NCBI GenBank assembly: GCA_001792895.1
Contig: MARA01000006.1
Coordinates: forward strand, 806,001-870,000
Length of the DNA stretch: 64,000 nucleotides
DNA from: Lentinus brumalis
Lineage: Eukaryota > Basidiomycota > Agaricomycetes > Polyporales > Polyporaceae
Direction of reading: 5' to 3'
Shown here piece by piece: positions 10,911 to 21,698 of the stretch. Within the stretch, counting starts at the first letter, position 1; the number at the start of each line of letters is the position of its first letter. The position numbers and the translations under genes are program-made. Below the pieces are notes generated by a model, which saw only the letters and a program-made list of their open reading frames with translations, did no database searches and had not been told where the DNA came from.

Positions 10911-12738
10911 ATGCAATTTGAAGTGCTGGCCAAGTGCCACACGACCCGAGCCCGGGTCTCCAGGATGAGGCTTACTCGTGAGTGTTGGATCGCACCATCA
11001 AAGCCTCAAACTCACAATCGGCAAGCTAGATGGGGTTACGATGTTGCCTACGTTCATGCCAGTAGCGACTCAAGCAGCAATCAAGGGCCTTACTCCTCAA
11101 CAGGTTGAGGCTTTGGGCATCAACCTCATCCTCAACAACACTTATCACCTCAACCTGAGGCCTGGAATACAAGTATTGAAAGAAGCCGGCGGTGCCCACA
11201 AATTCCAGGGATGGACACACAATCTTCTCACAGTATGGATTTGTCAAGGTTCGCAAGAATACCCCTGACCTCACCTCACAGGACAGTGGTGGTTTCCAAC
11301 TTGTGTCTTTGAGCAAGTTCACAAAGATTACTGAAGAGGGCGCTCTCTTTGCCAGTCCCTTTGATGGCTCACCAACCATGCTCACCGTGAGTACATCATC
11401 GCCTCGGGCAGCGATCTGTCGGACTAACTAGCTATAAGCCCGAAGAGAGCATATCGATACAGCACACAATAGGTGCAGACATTATCATGCAACTAGATGA
11501 CGTCGGTACGCTGGTCGAGAGCGGGACAAAGGCGACTCGAGCTGACCCATACTTCAGTGTCCAGTCTCACTGTCGGTCCTCGAGTGGAAGAAGCCATGTG
11601 GCGGACCATACGATGGTTGGACCGATGCATTGAATTCCACCAGAGCTCTGGCAAAGATGATGTCCAAAATCTGTTTGCCATCGTGCAAGGAGGTCTCGAT
11701 GCAGAACTGCGAGATAAGTGCCTCGATGAGATGATCGCCCGCAAAGACAAAGTGGCCGGCTATGCCATCGGAGGTCTGAGTGGCGGAGAAGAGAAAGGTG
11801 AGAATCATGTCTGAACTGGGTTACTTGGTCCAGCATTGAGCTTCTGGCTAGACGTCTTCTGGAGAGTGTGAGTGCACTTTGGTGCTGTAGCGCGAGCGAC
11901 CGCTTACTCTGTGTAGAATCAAGCAATGCGCCGACAAGCTCCCCGAAGATCGTGAGTTAGCCGGAAGTTACGTTCTCCTCACTGCTCATCCCACGTCCTC
12001 CAGGGCCACGGTATTCCATGGGTATAGGCTTTGCAGAAGGTACCCTGCCATGGTTTGAGCTATGGATACCCCGTCGAGCTGACTGATGATTGTCCAGATC
12101 TGCTGGTCTGCGTCGCACTTGGTGTTGATATGGTGAGTCATACTTCATGAATGTGTGCTGATACTCATACATGCCCATCTTCAGGCCGACTGCGTCTTCC
12201 CCACACGGACGGCGCGGTTCGGGGTTGCACTGACCTTCAAGGGTCCGCTTAACCTCCGTATGTGCAGACTATGTCGGCTATGTACTATGACTTAACGGCA
12301 CGGATGCGCGCAGGATTGGGCAAGCACGCTACGGACATGCGACCGATCGAGGAAGGGTGCCCATGCCCGACATGTACAAGCGGGATGACCCGCGCCCTGT
12401 TAAATCATACCGCGACGCTGGAAACAGCGGCCGCACATGGTGAGGTCTACCAATTCCCCAACATGAGCTACACTGACACCGTCTCCGATGCAGCCATAAC
12501 ACAACATAATCTCGTCTTCCAGGCCCGCGTCATGGGTGGTGCGCGCGAGGCGATCATCAATGGCACTTTCCCGCAGTACCTCAAGGACTTCTTTGCGAAC
12601 TACTTCGGAGATGTAGGGTATCCAGAGTGGTGCGTCAGCGCGCTGAGAAGCGTGGGGGTGGATCTATTGGAGGGCAGACCAGAGAGCAAGACTGTCTCAG
12701 GAGATGGAGCGAAGTGGGAGTACTCCGACGCAGCATGA
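10911..12738 (+). CDS. Queuine tRNA-ribosyltransferase catalytic subunit
   Basis: A tRNA-guanine transglycosylase, the QTRT1 type. It swaps wobble guanine for queuine in GUN anticodons (Tyr, His, Asn, Asp). Visible landmarks are [26 protein letters not shown], the active-site [23 protein letters not shown], the nucleophile loop [14 protein letters not shown] and a zinc site CPCPTC with a downstream His. Exons: 10911-10977, 11030-11232, 11282-11386, 11439-11505, 11558-11797, 11852-11867, 11917-11951, 12004-12039, 12098-12132, 12185-12257, 12314-12439 and 12494-12738. They sum to 1,248 nt, 415 residues. Exon 6 is a 16-nt microexon restoring DVFWRV. Fungi that use queuine salvage it from outside. 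The non-catalytic partner subunit is not in this window. Confidence 0.95.
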
Positions 12739-12786
12739 TACATATGTAAGATGACAGACGGCAGTAGCATGGAGGCTGTACTATGA

Positions 12787-15700
12787 CTACCGTCTGCCCT
12801 TCCTCTGGGGGGACGAGCATTCTTGGCTCGTTTGAGCTCCGCAGTCTTCCTTGCCTTGCGGATTTGGTCCACCGTCTTGAGCTCGCTCCTGACCTTCCCC
12901 ATTGGCTTCCCACCGTATCGGCTTCCCTTCTGACCGTTCTTCTTACCCGGAGGAGGCCTTGAAGAGCCTCCCCGAGCGGGTGCCTCATCTCCGCCCGCCT
13001 GCTGATCCGACTTCTTGATGTTCCGAATCTTCCGCTCGTAGTCCCCGCGCATCTTGTCAAGCGGCTTCGGCGCGACGACCTGCTTGTGCTTGTACTTTCT
13101 ACCACCCGGCCCCAGTCTGCCTTGGCCCCGCGGGCCCTCCGCCTCCGCTTCCCCGACCCTCGGAAGACTGATATGATGCTCCGCCTTCCACTCGTCGAAG
13201 CGACCAGAGCGGTACGTGACCGGAAGCTTGACGCCGCTCTCAGTCTTGACCATTTTCACGTTGTCCGCGCCCTCTCCGGTGCCTTTGACGAACTTTTTCT
13301 TCTTCTTGTCCCACTTCATCTCGCGGCGCTGGCGTTCTTGGGCGCGGCCATCGTCACCAGTCAGGTCGAAGGTGACGTTACGCGCCTGTTCGGCAAATGA
13401 GGCACCGTCTCGCAGAGAGTAGCTGCGAATTTAATTGCGCCAAGTCAGCGATGCGGAACGCAATTAGATGAGACAGCGACGAGAATACGCACCCCTTCTC
13501 GGTGTCGGCGTCCTTCTGGTAGTGAGACATGTAAAACTCTTCGTCACGGAAGTTGCTTTTCCCGGTTTTTGACTTCTTGCTCGCTGTGTCGAACACCGCC
13601 TGCGAAACATGTGTGAGTAGGCGTATGGGGGCGACACAAATGTAGCTGTATAAAGATACGCACAGCAATCTCTTCCTCATCTGCCATTTCCGGTTCACCA
13701 TCGCTCTCAGCGTGTTCCTGGGCAGGGTCCTCCTCATCTGCGACCATTGCGGCGGCCGATGTGGACGCAAGGGAGGCACGTCGCGCGGCCTTGCTCAGCG
13801 CCTTCCTCCGCTGCTTCATCAGGGCGGCCGTCTCCGCGTTGCCTCTCGCACCGACTTCGAGGATAGTCTCCGCCGGGCGGAAGGAGTCGACGACCTTCAG
13901 CAGAGCGCGTCGTTTTGCCTCCTCCTCGAGCTTCTTTGCGGCGTCAGGATTTTTGCGCAAGAAGACAGGGTGTACGCCCGACTCATTTCCGGCGTAGCCC
14001 CAGCGGCCATCTTTGAGCATGTCCTTCGTCTTGTTGTAACTCGCGGGGCTCGCCTTGCCCTTGCTCCGCTCGTACATGCCCTGGCCCTTCCGCATGACGT
14101 CGCGCAGCGTGGTCAGGTTGTGGTTCTCCTCGTAAAGCTTCTTGATGTAGTCCACTTCGTCGTCAACCCTGTCGCGGTCGAATGGCCCGAGAATAAGAGA
14201 CTCGGTGTACGCCTGATCCCCACTCCCACTGACCTCGTTCTTGACCGGACGCCCGAGGAAGAGCTGCAAGTCCAGAAGATACGGCAACTCCCCGGCAGTG
14301 ACAAATGACCACGCCCACCCCTGTCGCCCAGCGCGAGCGGTACGCCCGACACGATGGATAAAGACCCTGGAACCTTGTGGGAAATCGTAATTGACCACAT
14401 TCTCCAGGACAGGGATATCGATACCCGCGCGGCCACGTCCGTGACGACGAGAATGTTCGTCCGACCGCGGCGGAAGGCCTCCATCTGTAGTGTGCGCGCC
14501 ATCTGATCGAGAGATCCGTAGATGTGCGACACGGCGTAGCCCGCGGTGGTCAAGAGATTGGTCAGATACTCGACGTGGTGCTTCGTTGCGGCAAAGACGA
14601 GAGTTTGGTGGGGAGCCGCGGCGTGCTCGGAGTGTTTCGTCTTAGCTTTCCCTTTGCCCTTCTTGTCCGTGGTTCCATCCGACTCAGCCGTGGGACTGCC
14701 GAACGGAACACCGATGATATCGCGGAGCAGGACGAGTAGGCAGGCGTCCTTCTCTGCCTGCTTAACAGAGAAGAAAGCCATCTTTAGGTCGGCGCTGATT
14801 TTCGTTTCGGCGTCGAGACGGACGAGCTTCGGGTTCTGCAGGCCGGCCTTCGCGAACTCAACGAGAGACTTCGGGAGAGTGGCGGAGAAAAGAAGGGTCT
14901 GACGCGTCGGTGGTAGTCGGTGCAGAATCTCCGTAAGTGCAACTTGGAAACCCATCTCGAACAAGCGATCCGCTTCGTCGAACACGACGTATTCCACGGA
15001 CTTCAAGTCGAGGTTCATCTCCACGATTAGATGGAGTAGACGACCGGGGGTTGCGATGATGCTAGATTCAATGTTGATAAGTCGTAAGTACACGGTGTGG
15101 ACGAGAGAACATACATGTCCGGATTGTTCGAGATCATCTCGAACTGTTCGTCCAAGCTCTCTCCTCCGACGACCAGACCCCATCGCAAACTCTGACCTCT
15201 CTTCCCTTCGTCCGTATCTTTGACGTCGCCGGCATGGTCTCCCTCGCCAGCATGCCATCCACGCGCGAGTTCTTTCCCCACTTTCAGGACTTGTAGAGCG
15301 AGCTCACGAGCAGGAAGGAGAATCAGGGCGCGAGCACCAAAGGTTGCAGAATGGCGACCTCCAAGGCGCTGCACCAAGGGAACCATGTATGCGAGGGATT
15401 TTCCAGAACCTGTTCGGGCCATACCCACCAAGTCCCGGGGCGGATTGGAGAGTAGGGCCGGGATGGCCAGACGTTGTATGGGCGTTGGTATGCGGTACCC
15501 TTGCAGGGTTAAGGAACGCAACAACCATGGATACAGACCTGTTCGCGAATAACTATCAGCAATCTGGAGGTAGTACTGGAGATCGAGGCCCAAGGGCTCA
15601 TAAGGCCGTCGCTCGGGAGTCCAAGCATTCCGAAGTGAAGAGTAGCTGGGGAGACTGACTACTTCAAGAAGAGCACCGGAAAGGAACAACGCAGATAGAC

Positions 15701-16033
15701 GAAACACGCACCCATGCTCTGAAAGCTCCCTCCACCTACTTCACCCTTCGTTATCTTCTTCTTGCCCTTCGTCTTCTTCAGCAGCTCGGTCCCCTCCTTC
15801 ATGTCTCTCTTAGCAATGGACTCCCGTATGAAGTCATGCAAGTCATCGTCATCGTCGCCTAGCCCCTCCTCATCTTGTGCGCCCCTGGGTGTCCGAGCGA
15901 CTTTGGGCCGCTTCCCGGTGAGAGCCGTAGAAATGTCGATCTCGTCGTCGGATTGTGTGTAGTCCATGGAGACTTCGGAGAACCCATCCTCATCCTCAGA
16001 TGCGGCAAGACGCTTTCGTTTGACAGAGACCAT
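12787..16033 (-). CDS. DBP10: ATP-dependent RNA helicase DBP10 (reading frame broken twice)
   Basis: A nucleolar DEAD-box helicase for 60S ribosome assembly. Motifs: Q-motif region [17 protein letters not shown], motif I ARTGSGKS, Ia [36 protein letters not shown] Lys/Arg-rich DBP10CT tail follows. Exons: 16033-15712, 15538-15115, 15061-13664, 13599-13493 and 13422-12787. Two single-base gaps break the frame: at the CCC run 14424-14426 (within motif V, between DVAAR and GIDIP) and at the G6 run 12807-12812 near the C-terminus. One extra base at each site gives 2,889 nt, 962 residues, ending in the basic tail PPQRKGRR with stop at 12789-12787. Uncorrected, the last exon reads to 12600, antisense across the end of the queuine transferase gene, which is implausible. 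Confidence 0.9.
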
Positions 16034-16877
16034 GGCGACGCCTTGACTACAGCGCGGTGACGAGGTGTAATAGCAAGTTCAGCTGTAGAGTACTTAGTGA
16101 TCGAGAGACGCCATGGCACTCGCAATTCAAAAAAATGGATCACGTAAGCAGATCTTAGAAAGGAAAATCCCGACGCGAGATCGGCGCTTCAGCGCTCTTC
16201 AGCGTTGGTCGATGATCTCTCTGGCGTTCCTCTCGACGACAGGGGATGTACGGTTATCCGTAGCTGTAAAGTTCGCATAGGTCAACTGCTATCAGCGACG
16301 TGACATATGATGGTACCGGTACAGTACGTAGCCTTGCAGAATCCGGTGAGTAAGGACCATCCTGTTTGCCACCTGACCCTTCTCAGCCGTTGCGACAGGT
16401 ATAGGGAGCTTCGACGGACAGAAGTATACAGTGAGAATGCGCAAAGCTCGGGCCGTGCACCAGGCTTCTTCTGGCATACGCATGTTCCCTACCTGGCCCT
16501 TCGGTAGGAAACCCGAATCTCCATGATGGTCCACGACGGAACCTCCGCAGATGACACGCCGCTGTAGTGCAAGCATTCCAAAGTGTGCTTCTGTCCAACT
16601 GCTGGACGATTTTCTAGCTCATTTTAAGTTACCATCTATGTTCCCACCGAGAAGACGCGTCAAGGTTCATGGGTGGTGTGTGAGGAAACCGCCTTCAAAG
16701 CAGAAGGTCCACCGCTCCAGGATATATTGGACGACGCCATATGACCCGGCCAAACCGTTATGGCTCCTTCTTCCAGATGTGCGTATGCCATAATTACGCG
16801 TGGAACGAGGTCAGCCTACTTAAGCCTTCGATGTCGAGCTTGAGGTGAGCAATTTCTCCTCCCACTTCTCAACTGCA
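16034..16877. other. Intergenic promoter region between divergent genes
   Basis: This is upstream sequence of DBP10 (minus) and the MFS transporter (plus). Only short unsupported ORFs are present. Confidence 0.5.
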
Positions 16878-18645
16878 ATGGCGATCTGTGACTCAACTCA
16901 TTGCGGAAGTGGTGCAGAAGTTGGTCGTCCTTCCAGAGGGCAGGACGTAGAGAAGGACCCCTCCATCGTGCACTACGAAGACGTTGCGGAAATCACGAGT
17001 AGCGCGTACGTCGTGGACACTGATGCCGAACGGAGGTCCGTGCCCATACTGGACGACGAAACAAAGCTGCTTATACGCCTTCGTTTGCATCAGGCTAGTC
17101 AGGCGCATCGATATGCGGATGGTGACTGTTTCAACTTTCATGTACATGCTATGTTTCATCGACCGCTTCAACATTGTACGCGTCCTCACCTGTCTCCGGT
17201 TTACCTGTCCAGCTCACCCAATCCTGTGCAGGGCAACGCCAAGATACTCAATAGCGACACCGGGGACTCCTTACAACAGTCCCTGGGCCTCTCGGAGAAT
17301 CAATACCTCATCGCACTCATGGTCTTCTTCGTCGCCTACACCGTCTTCGAAACGCCCTCGAACTACCTGCTCAAGAAGTACAGACCAAGCCGCTGGTTCG
17401 CCTTCTTGATGCTTGTGTGGGGAGCCATGACCATGCTCATCGCCGCCACGCGGAACTACGCGGGCCTGATCGTCACTCGCTTCCTCCTCGGCACTTTCGA
17501 AGCAGGCGTGTTCCCGGGCATCGTCTACTGCCTTACGTTCTGGTACAAGCCAAACGAGCGTGCCATCCGCATTGCACTAGTGCTCGCCGGTGCGACATTG
17601 GGCGGAGCTTTCGGAAGTGCTATCGCATACGGGATTGGCACGATCAACGGTGCCCACGGACTGGAAGCATGGCGTTGGCTCTTCATTATCGAGGGCATCC
17701 CCGCATGCGCACTGGCCCCCCTCGTCCTTCTGTACTACCCAGATTATCCGGAGACAGTCTCATGGCTCACTCCCGAGGAGCGCGAGCTCGCCGTGGAACG
17801 TATAAAAGGCGTCGCATCCCTTGGACACGCAAAGATCACATGGGAGGAGGCACGGGAGACCCTCTTCGACTGGAGGCTTTACCTGCACCACTACATCTGG
17901 ATCGCATACTCGGTCGGGTTCTCCAGCATCTCGCTCTTCACGCCCACAGTCGTGCAAGGCCTCGGATTCCAGGGACTCAGCGCGCAGCTGTTCACCGTCC
18001 CGCCTTACGCGATCGCATTCTGCGTGGTCACCACCGTCGCGTGGATTGCCGACCGATACGAGATCCGTTCGTGGTGCTCTGTGTGCTCGTTCGCCATCTG
18101 CGGGGCCAGCTTCCTGATTGAAGGTACGTGCAGCCGTCCTCTCCGCGGAGATCCATCATGGCTCAGTGCCGACTCGATCGTCCTTGTTCCCTTCTTGCAG
18201 GCTCGCTTCCCGCGACTGCATTCGCCGCCCGTTACGCGGTGCTGTGCATTGCCGTCTCTTTCGCGTTCTCGATCTCGGGCCCCACGCTCAGCTGGCTCAC
18301 CGCAAACCTCCGAGGCACCGGAGCGTCCACGCTCGCAGTCCCGCTCAACGGGTCCTTCGCGACCTTCGGCCAGATCGTCGGTACGCCCACATCTCCCGCA
18401 TCTCGCCTTCCCCCGCCCTCATGACCCATGCAAGCTGACGTGAGCTGGACAATCACTGATGCGACGGCGTGCACATTGCAGGGATATTCATCTACAAGAG
18501 CTCAGAGTCCCCGGGGTTTCCCACCGGGCACTATACGAATGCCGGCTTTATGTTCTCCGGAGCTCTCGCGGGGCTCGTCTTGCGCTACGTCTACGCGAGG
18601 CGCAACCGTAGGCTGGCTGTGGGCGAGTCGAGATGGAGGCTGTAG
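16878..18645 (+). CDS. MFS transporter, allantoate permease (DAL5/TNA1-like) family
   Basis: A 12-pass major facilitator of the anion:cation symporter type. Fungal members import allantoate, nicotinate, biotin, pantothenate or similar organic anions; the substrate here cannot be read. Diagnostic parts are ERRLVRRIDMRM before helix 1, LCFIDRFNIGNAKI, YTVFETPSNYLLKK after helix 2, GTFEAGVFPGIVYCLTFWY, and SWLTPEERELAVERI in the central loop. Exons: 16878-17035, 17094-17175, 17232-18123, 18201-18380 and 18482-18645. They sum to 1,476 nt, 491 residues. The first intron (56 nt) removes an in-frame stretch that would otherwise be read through. Without removing it the conserved RRID motif falls out of frame. 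A GTG codon upstream at 16845 is in frame but is not a credible eukaryotic start. Confidence 0.93.
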
Positions 18646-21600
18646 ATCGCGGTCCGCGGTCGGCCAAGCGAGGCGTCATGTGTGAGTAGTGGCCTTGTAT
18701 TCTCCGCCAGGCTTTCTGCGACCAGATCGCTGACACAGAATGCCCCATAGCCGTCTTCAAGTTGACGAGGAGTCCGTCGGCCATCCGAGGGTAGTGGGAG
18801 AGTGGGGCAATGTGCTCGTTGGACGATGTGTTTGTGCCGGGCAAGGTTTACTCGCGTTTCTCACCGGTGTACAGCATCCCATCTCCGCCATGTTCCTCTC
18901 TGACGCAAGAGACTTGCAATCGAAGTATGCCCGCATTCCCCACGATCCGGCTCGGACAGAAGGCGACGTCGGGCGTGATCACAAAGTCTCAAGGAACGTC
19001 CGTCAGCCAGCGTGCACGTCCGCGCTGTGGGCGCGGCGCGATGCAGCCCAATCCTCAGGGATGATGTGTCGCAGAGCCGCGTGTAGCCGCGACCGCGGCG
19101 ATCTGAGAAAACCCCAGGCTGAGTTTGTATCCATTGATGGTGACTGAGACGTTCCCCGCATCCGTCCGAGAGCCTCGTCAACGTACGCATGCGAGAGTTG
19201 GAGAGCATCGCCAGCCGGTACTCGGAGGGTATCATGGGAGTTAACCATCGTACACGTGGGGCCACGGGGTGTGCCGCCGGCTCCGGCAATCGGGCTACTC
19301 CCCGCTGGTAACCTTACTTATTGTCAGTGAGTGAGGCCAAGCGTTCTGTGCGTTATGGTGGCCTGAGGTTGGGTAACCCTGCGGGAAGTCCGAGGACCAC
19401 TCAGAGGTCGGACCGATCCCTTCATTCCCGCACACCGGTGCTTGCGCCCCCGGTATCGGGTGTCCTAGCGAGGTGCGGGGCCGCGAACTCTGTGAGCGAG
19501 TCGAGATGGCGAGGAGAGATCTGGGCGGCCTCGCAGGGCCTCGCAGACCACTGGGACACACTTAGCCGATGCAATCCCAGTCTGAATCTAATTCTGTTCT
19601 GCGCCACGGCGGCCTCATCCCGCGTAGGGCTCATTAAGCGAGCGCGTAACACGAAGGCGAAGGTGATGCCTCGTCGATAGAACTCCGGGCTTCACACAGT
19701 ACAGCACTGTGCAGTGTGCGGTTAACCATGCATAGGAAAATACCCGTACGCACAGATGATGACTTCCCAAGGTGTCGACAATGTCTACGACATGAGATAA
19801 TGCGGGTAAGTAGCAAGACTTCTCACGTCATTGGCGTGAGGCTATAGTGACATATGCATGTCCAGGAGCAGGAGCGATTGGACCGACCGCAGGTCCGCTC
19901 TTGAGAGCAGAAGTCGGGCATCGTCCGCTGGCTCTGATACTGGGCCAGCCGTGTGTAGCCGTATCTTTGACTCTCCTTAATCTGGCTTTGTATTCACGTC
20001 GCCTACCGCCCTGCCTCCTCGACGAAAACCTCAGGGCGCATGATCACCGTCAGCGCTGCTGTGGACGTTCGTACCCGATGTGGGGGTCTTGCTTGACCGT
20101 GCCGTCGTGATTACTCGCATCCAGAAATAAAAGTTGTCAACTATACACCTGGTGAGCCTGCGTGACGCCTACGGAGTTTGAGCGAGGACGCCCAACGGGG
20201 CTGCGCGGCGGTCGGTGTTGTTGGTCGGACATCAGTAAATCCGCGTGACCTGTCTCAGCTACGGCATGAGGAAATTCTATCGCGCTCAGAGAATTTGGGA
20301 TTATACCGCTCGTGTGCCCAAGTACGTGCATTCGTCCTACTTACTCGGGATTGTTAGCCACCGCTGTCAGGCACGGGCGGCGTCGGTGAATTTCGAGATC
20401 AGTACTCTCATGCTCAGCTCGTGCCTTGCGAAATCTTCGCCACGACGGTGTGTCGGCGCGGTGAAGAGAGTTTGCTCCACCAAACGAGGCTTGACGAGCG
20501 CGCCCATCCTGGGCACGAGACGTGCCGGGTGCGGATGTGAAGATTGGTATGTACGTAGTTCTGAAAGCGTGGTCTGAGCGATCACTAACGGAGCGCCCAA
20601 GATGGCAACTCTAACGCCTTCTAACGCCTGTCTAACGTGTCGCAAAAGACAATGAAATCGCCGGACTCGTCCTGGCCGACCTGCGACACGCGGCAAGGGG
20701 AGAACAAGCAGGACAACGCAGGAATGTTGCTGCGCCCCGAACTGTGACGTTCGATCCTCAAAGTCATGGCCATAACCTCGGACAATGCACGAACCTTCCA
20801 AGTTCCACCGTAGAACAACCTGATTGCCCGGACCGGCGGCAGTTTGCTTCCCGTCGTCCACGTTGACGAGGTAGACAGATCTGTAGATGATCCGGTCCAA
20901 GCCTGTAAACACTCTAAAAGCCGGCGGTTAAGCACGCCGGGCATGCTGCAGCTGGATCACCGCATGTCCGAAGGGTTTCCGGGACTCAAAACACTTGGTG
21001 ATTTGAAGTGGTTCCTCCCGGTGTGATAGGCTCAAGAGGGATGGTGGCTGTTGTTGGGACAGTTCTTCTGTTGCGTTCTTGTATGGAGCGCTGGGATATT
21101 GCGGGACGCACGACGCGATGTGTCGCAGTCGGAAGGTGTGGGCGCAGTCAATCATATGTGCGCATGCAGATTCATGGTCGTGTGGATGACAGGAGGCAGT
21201 GCAGCGACAGGCAGCTCGTGAAGTCCATGCAGACTGTGCGTGATAGTGTCAGCGTATGCAGAACTCTGGACTGTCCGCGACCGTCTAGCGTACAACTCCG
21301 CCAGGGCACGTTGTGTTCTGAACAACGCGTGTGGCCAGACGAACATTGGAAGACGATGGGCGCGTTTGACGGAGATCGGGAATGGTGGCGCGGTGCCCGG
21401 GACTGGCGGTGTGCGCACGCAGCGCTGGCAGGGACGCGGGGGAGACAGGATCTGTTCTGCGCTGTTCTGACGGCGGAAGGCAAGTATAAAGCGTTGCGAG
21501 CCTCGAGGTCCGCCTGCTGAAACACGGCCAGATCGGGCACAAGAGCGGGCCACGTGGGAACCCTTCCCTCCCATTGTGCCTCCGCTCGCCGAGTACTTAC

Positions 21601-21698
21601 TCCCCTCCTCCTCCCCCCTCCGCGTATGTCTTCCCGATAACTACTTGCTCCCGCCAGGCGACCCGCCCCAGTTCACAGCGACTACTCACGCCGTTTCC
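18646..21698. other. Gene-poor stretch, no confident gene
   Basis: Three kilobases with many short ORFs on both strands but no domain I can recognise. The best candidate is a fragment near 19060-19248 (minus), listed separately. Short tandem repeats of the unit tctaacgcc occur near 20610-20640. A 181-codon minus ORF at 20367-20912 has no recognisable motif and is not called. Confidence 0.45.
19060..19248 (-). pseudogene. Possible decayed N-terminal fragment of an aromatic amino acid ammonia-lyase
   Basis: From an ATG at 19248 the reading LQLSHAYVDEALGR is followed, one base out of frame, by AGNVSVTINGYKLSLGFSQI and AAVATRG. This resembles the early segment of phenylalanine/histidine ammonia-lyases, where a helix precedes an ITVDGxxL-type strand and an IxAVAR helix. 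The rest of a lyase (about 700 residues, with the Ala-Ser-Gly MIO triad) is absent; the MFS gene lies downstream. The match is short and could be chance. Confidence 0.25.

Noticed and set aside
12600..12786. Antisense C-terminal extension of DBP10 into the queuine transferase gene
   Set aside because: Best explained by a missing base in a G6 run; the corrected frame stops at 12787.
16845..16877. Upstream GTG start for the MFS transporter
   Set aside because: Eukaryotic nuclear genes rarely start at GTG, and a good ATG is present at 16878.
16984..17409. 141-codon plus ORF overlapping the MFS gene in another frame
   Set aside because: It contains the true second exon of the transporter (RRIDMRMVTVSTFMYM) but the flanking parts are intron; the spliced model explains it.
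20367..20912. 181-codon minus ORF
   Set aside because: No domain, odd composition, and no conserved-looking neighbours; likely chance.
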